Below are positions 12,487 to 12,520 of a stretch of DNA of 12,520 nucleotides, piece by piece. Location of the stretch: positions 1 through 12,520 of the forward strand of contig JBJXGE010000014.1 in the NCBI GenBank assembly GCA_046154185.1. The letters run 5' to 3'. A model generated the notes under the pieces. That model did no database searches. It was given only the letters and a program-made list of their open reading frames with translations, and was not told the DNA's origin. Position 1 is the first letter of the stretch; every line of letters begins with the position of its first letter. A program made the translations under genes and the position numbers. Origin of the DNA: JBJXGE01 sp046154185. Its GTDB lineage: Bacteria; Planctomycetota; UBA8108; UBA1146; JAJFFE01.

Positions 12487-12520
12487 GAAAGAATCTAGAC
12501 GGGGATCAAGCGCGCAGCGC

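Noticed and set aside
1..12520. Mobile elements, CRISPR arrays and RNA genes
   Set aside because: No transposase or integrase motifs, no short regularly spaced direct repeats and no tRNA-like cloverleaf were seen by eye. A covariance-model scan was not possible.

Overview
The window looks like a piece of a GC-rich bacterial chromosome, most likely Planctomycetota or a close relative. The main clue is the right-hand secreted protein. It ends in a tandem EF-hand/dockerin-like tail of the form GDANGDG...NIADAVFTL followed by a Pro/Cys-rich end (CGVDPDSDPALGC...YPTCP), a tail I associate with planctomycete secreted proteins. Two large Cys-containing multidomain exported proteins and an ECF-type sigma factor fit the same picture. 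The taxonomic call is inference from protein style, not from a marker gene.

Layout. (1) Positions 1-2803, minus strand: the first ~934 residues of a very large secreted protein, open to the window edge with no stop. It has a signal peptide, an N-terminal domain, an Fn3/Ig-like domain, a PKD domain, a C39-like cysteine-peptidase domain, a PPC-like beta module and the start of another Fn3-like domain. (2) 2804-2941: a divergent intergenic region with a 14-bp perfect palindrome. (3) 2942-3550, plus: an ECF-like sigma factor. (4) 3551-3734: an intergenic region with a 15-bp dyad, a candidate promoter and a leader hairpin. (5) 3735-9619, plus: three metabolic genes, namely a GabT-type 4-aminobutyrate aminotransferase, a long ornithine/lysine/arginine-decarboxylase-family PLP enzyme whose ATG overlaps the gabT stop (ATGA), and an ATP-grasp ligase. 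(6) 9723-12437, plus: a second secreted protein with four ~125-140-residue PPC-like repeats, a GATase-like domain and a C-terminal dockerin-like domain, followed by a hairpin.

How the parts may work together. The central operon pairs two PLP enzymes that act on amines and basic amino acids with an ATP-dependent carboxylate-amine ligase-like enzyme. This suggests that a diamine or omega-amino acid is made, conjugated or recycled. The chemistry cannot be assigned from sequence, and I regard this cassette as the most interesting part of the window. The two secreted proteins at the ends share one beta module, so they probably belong to the same surface or extracellular repertoire. The sigma factor sits head-to-head with the first of them and may control it.

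No tRNA, rRNA, CRISPR array, insertion sequence or integrase was seen. No gene-free stretch exceeds 300 bases.
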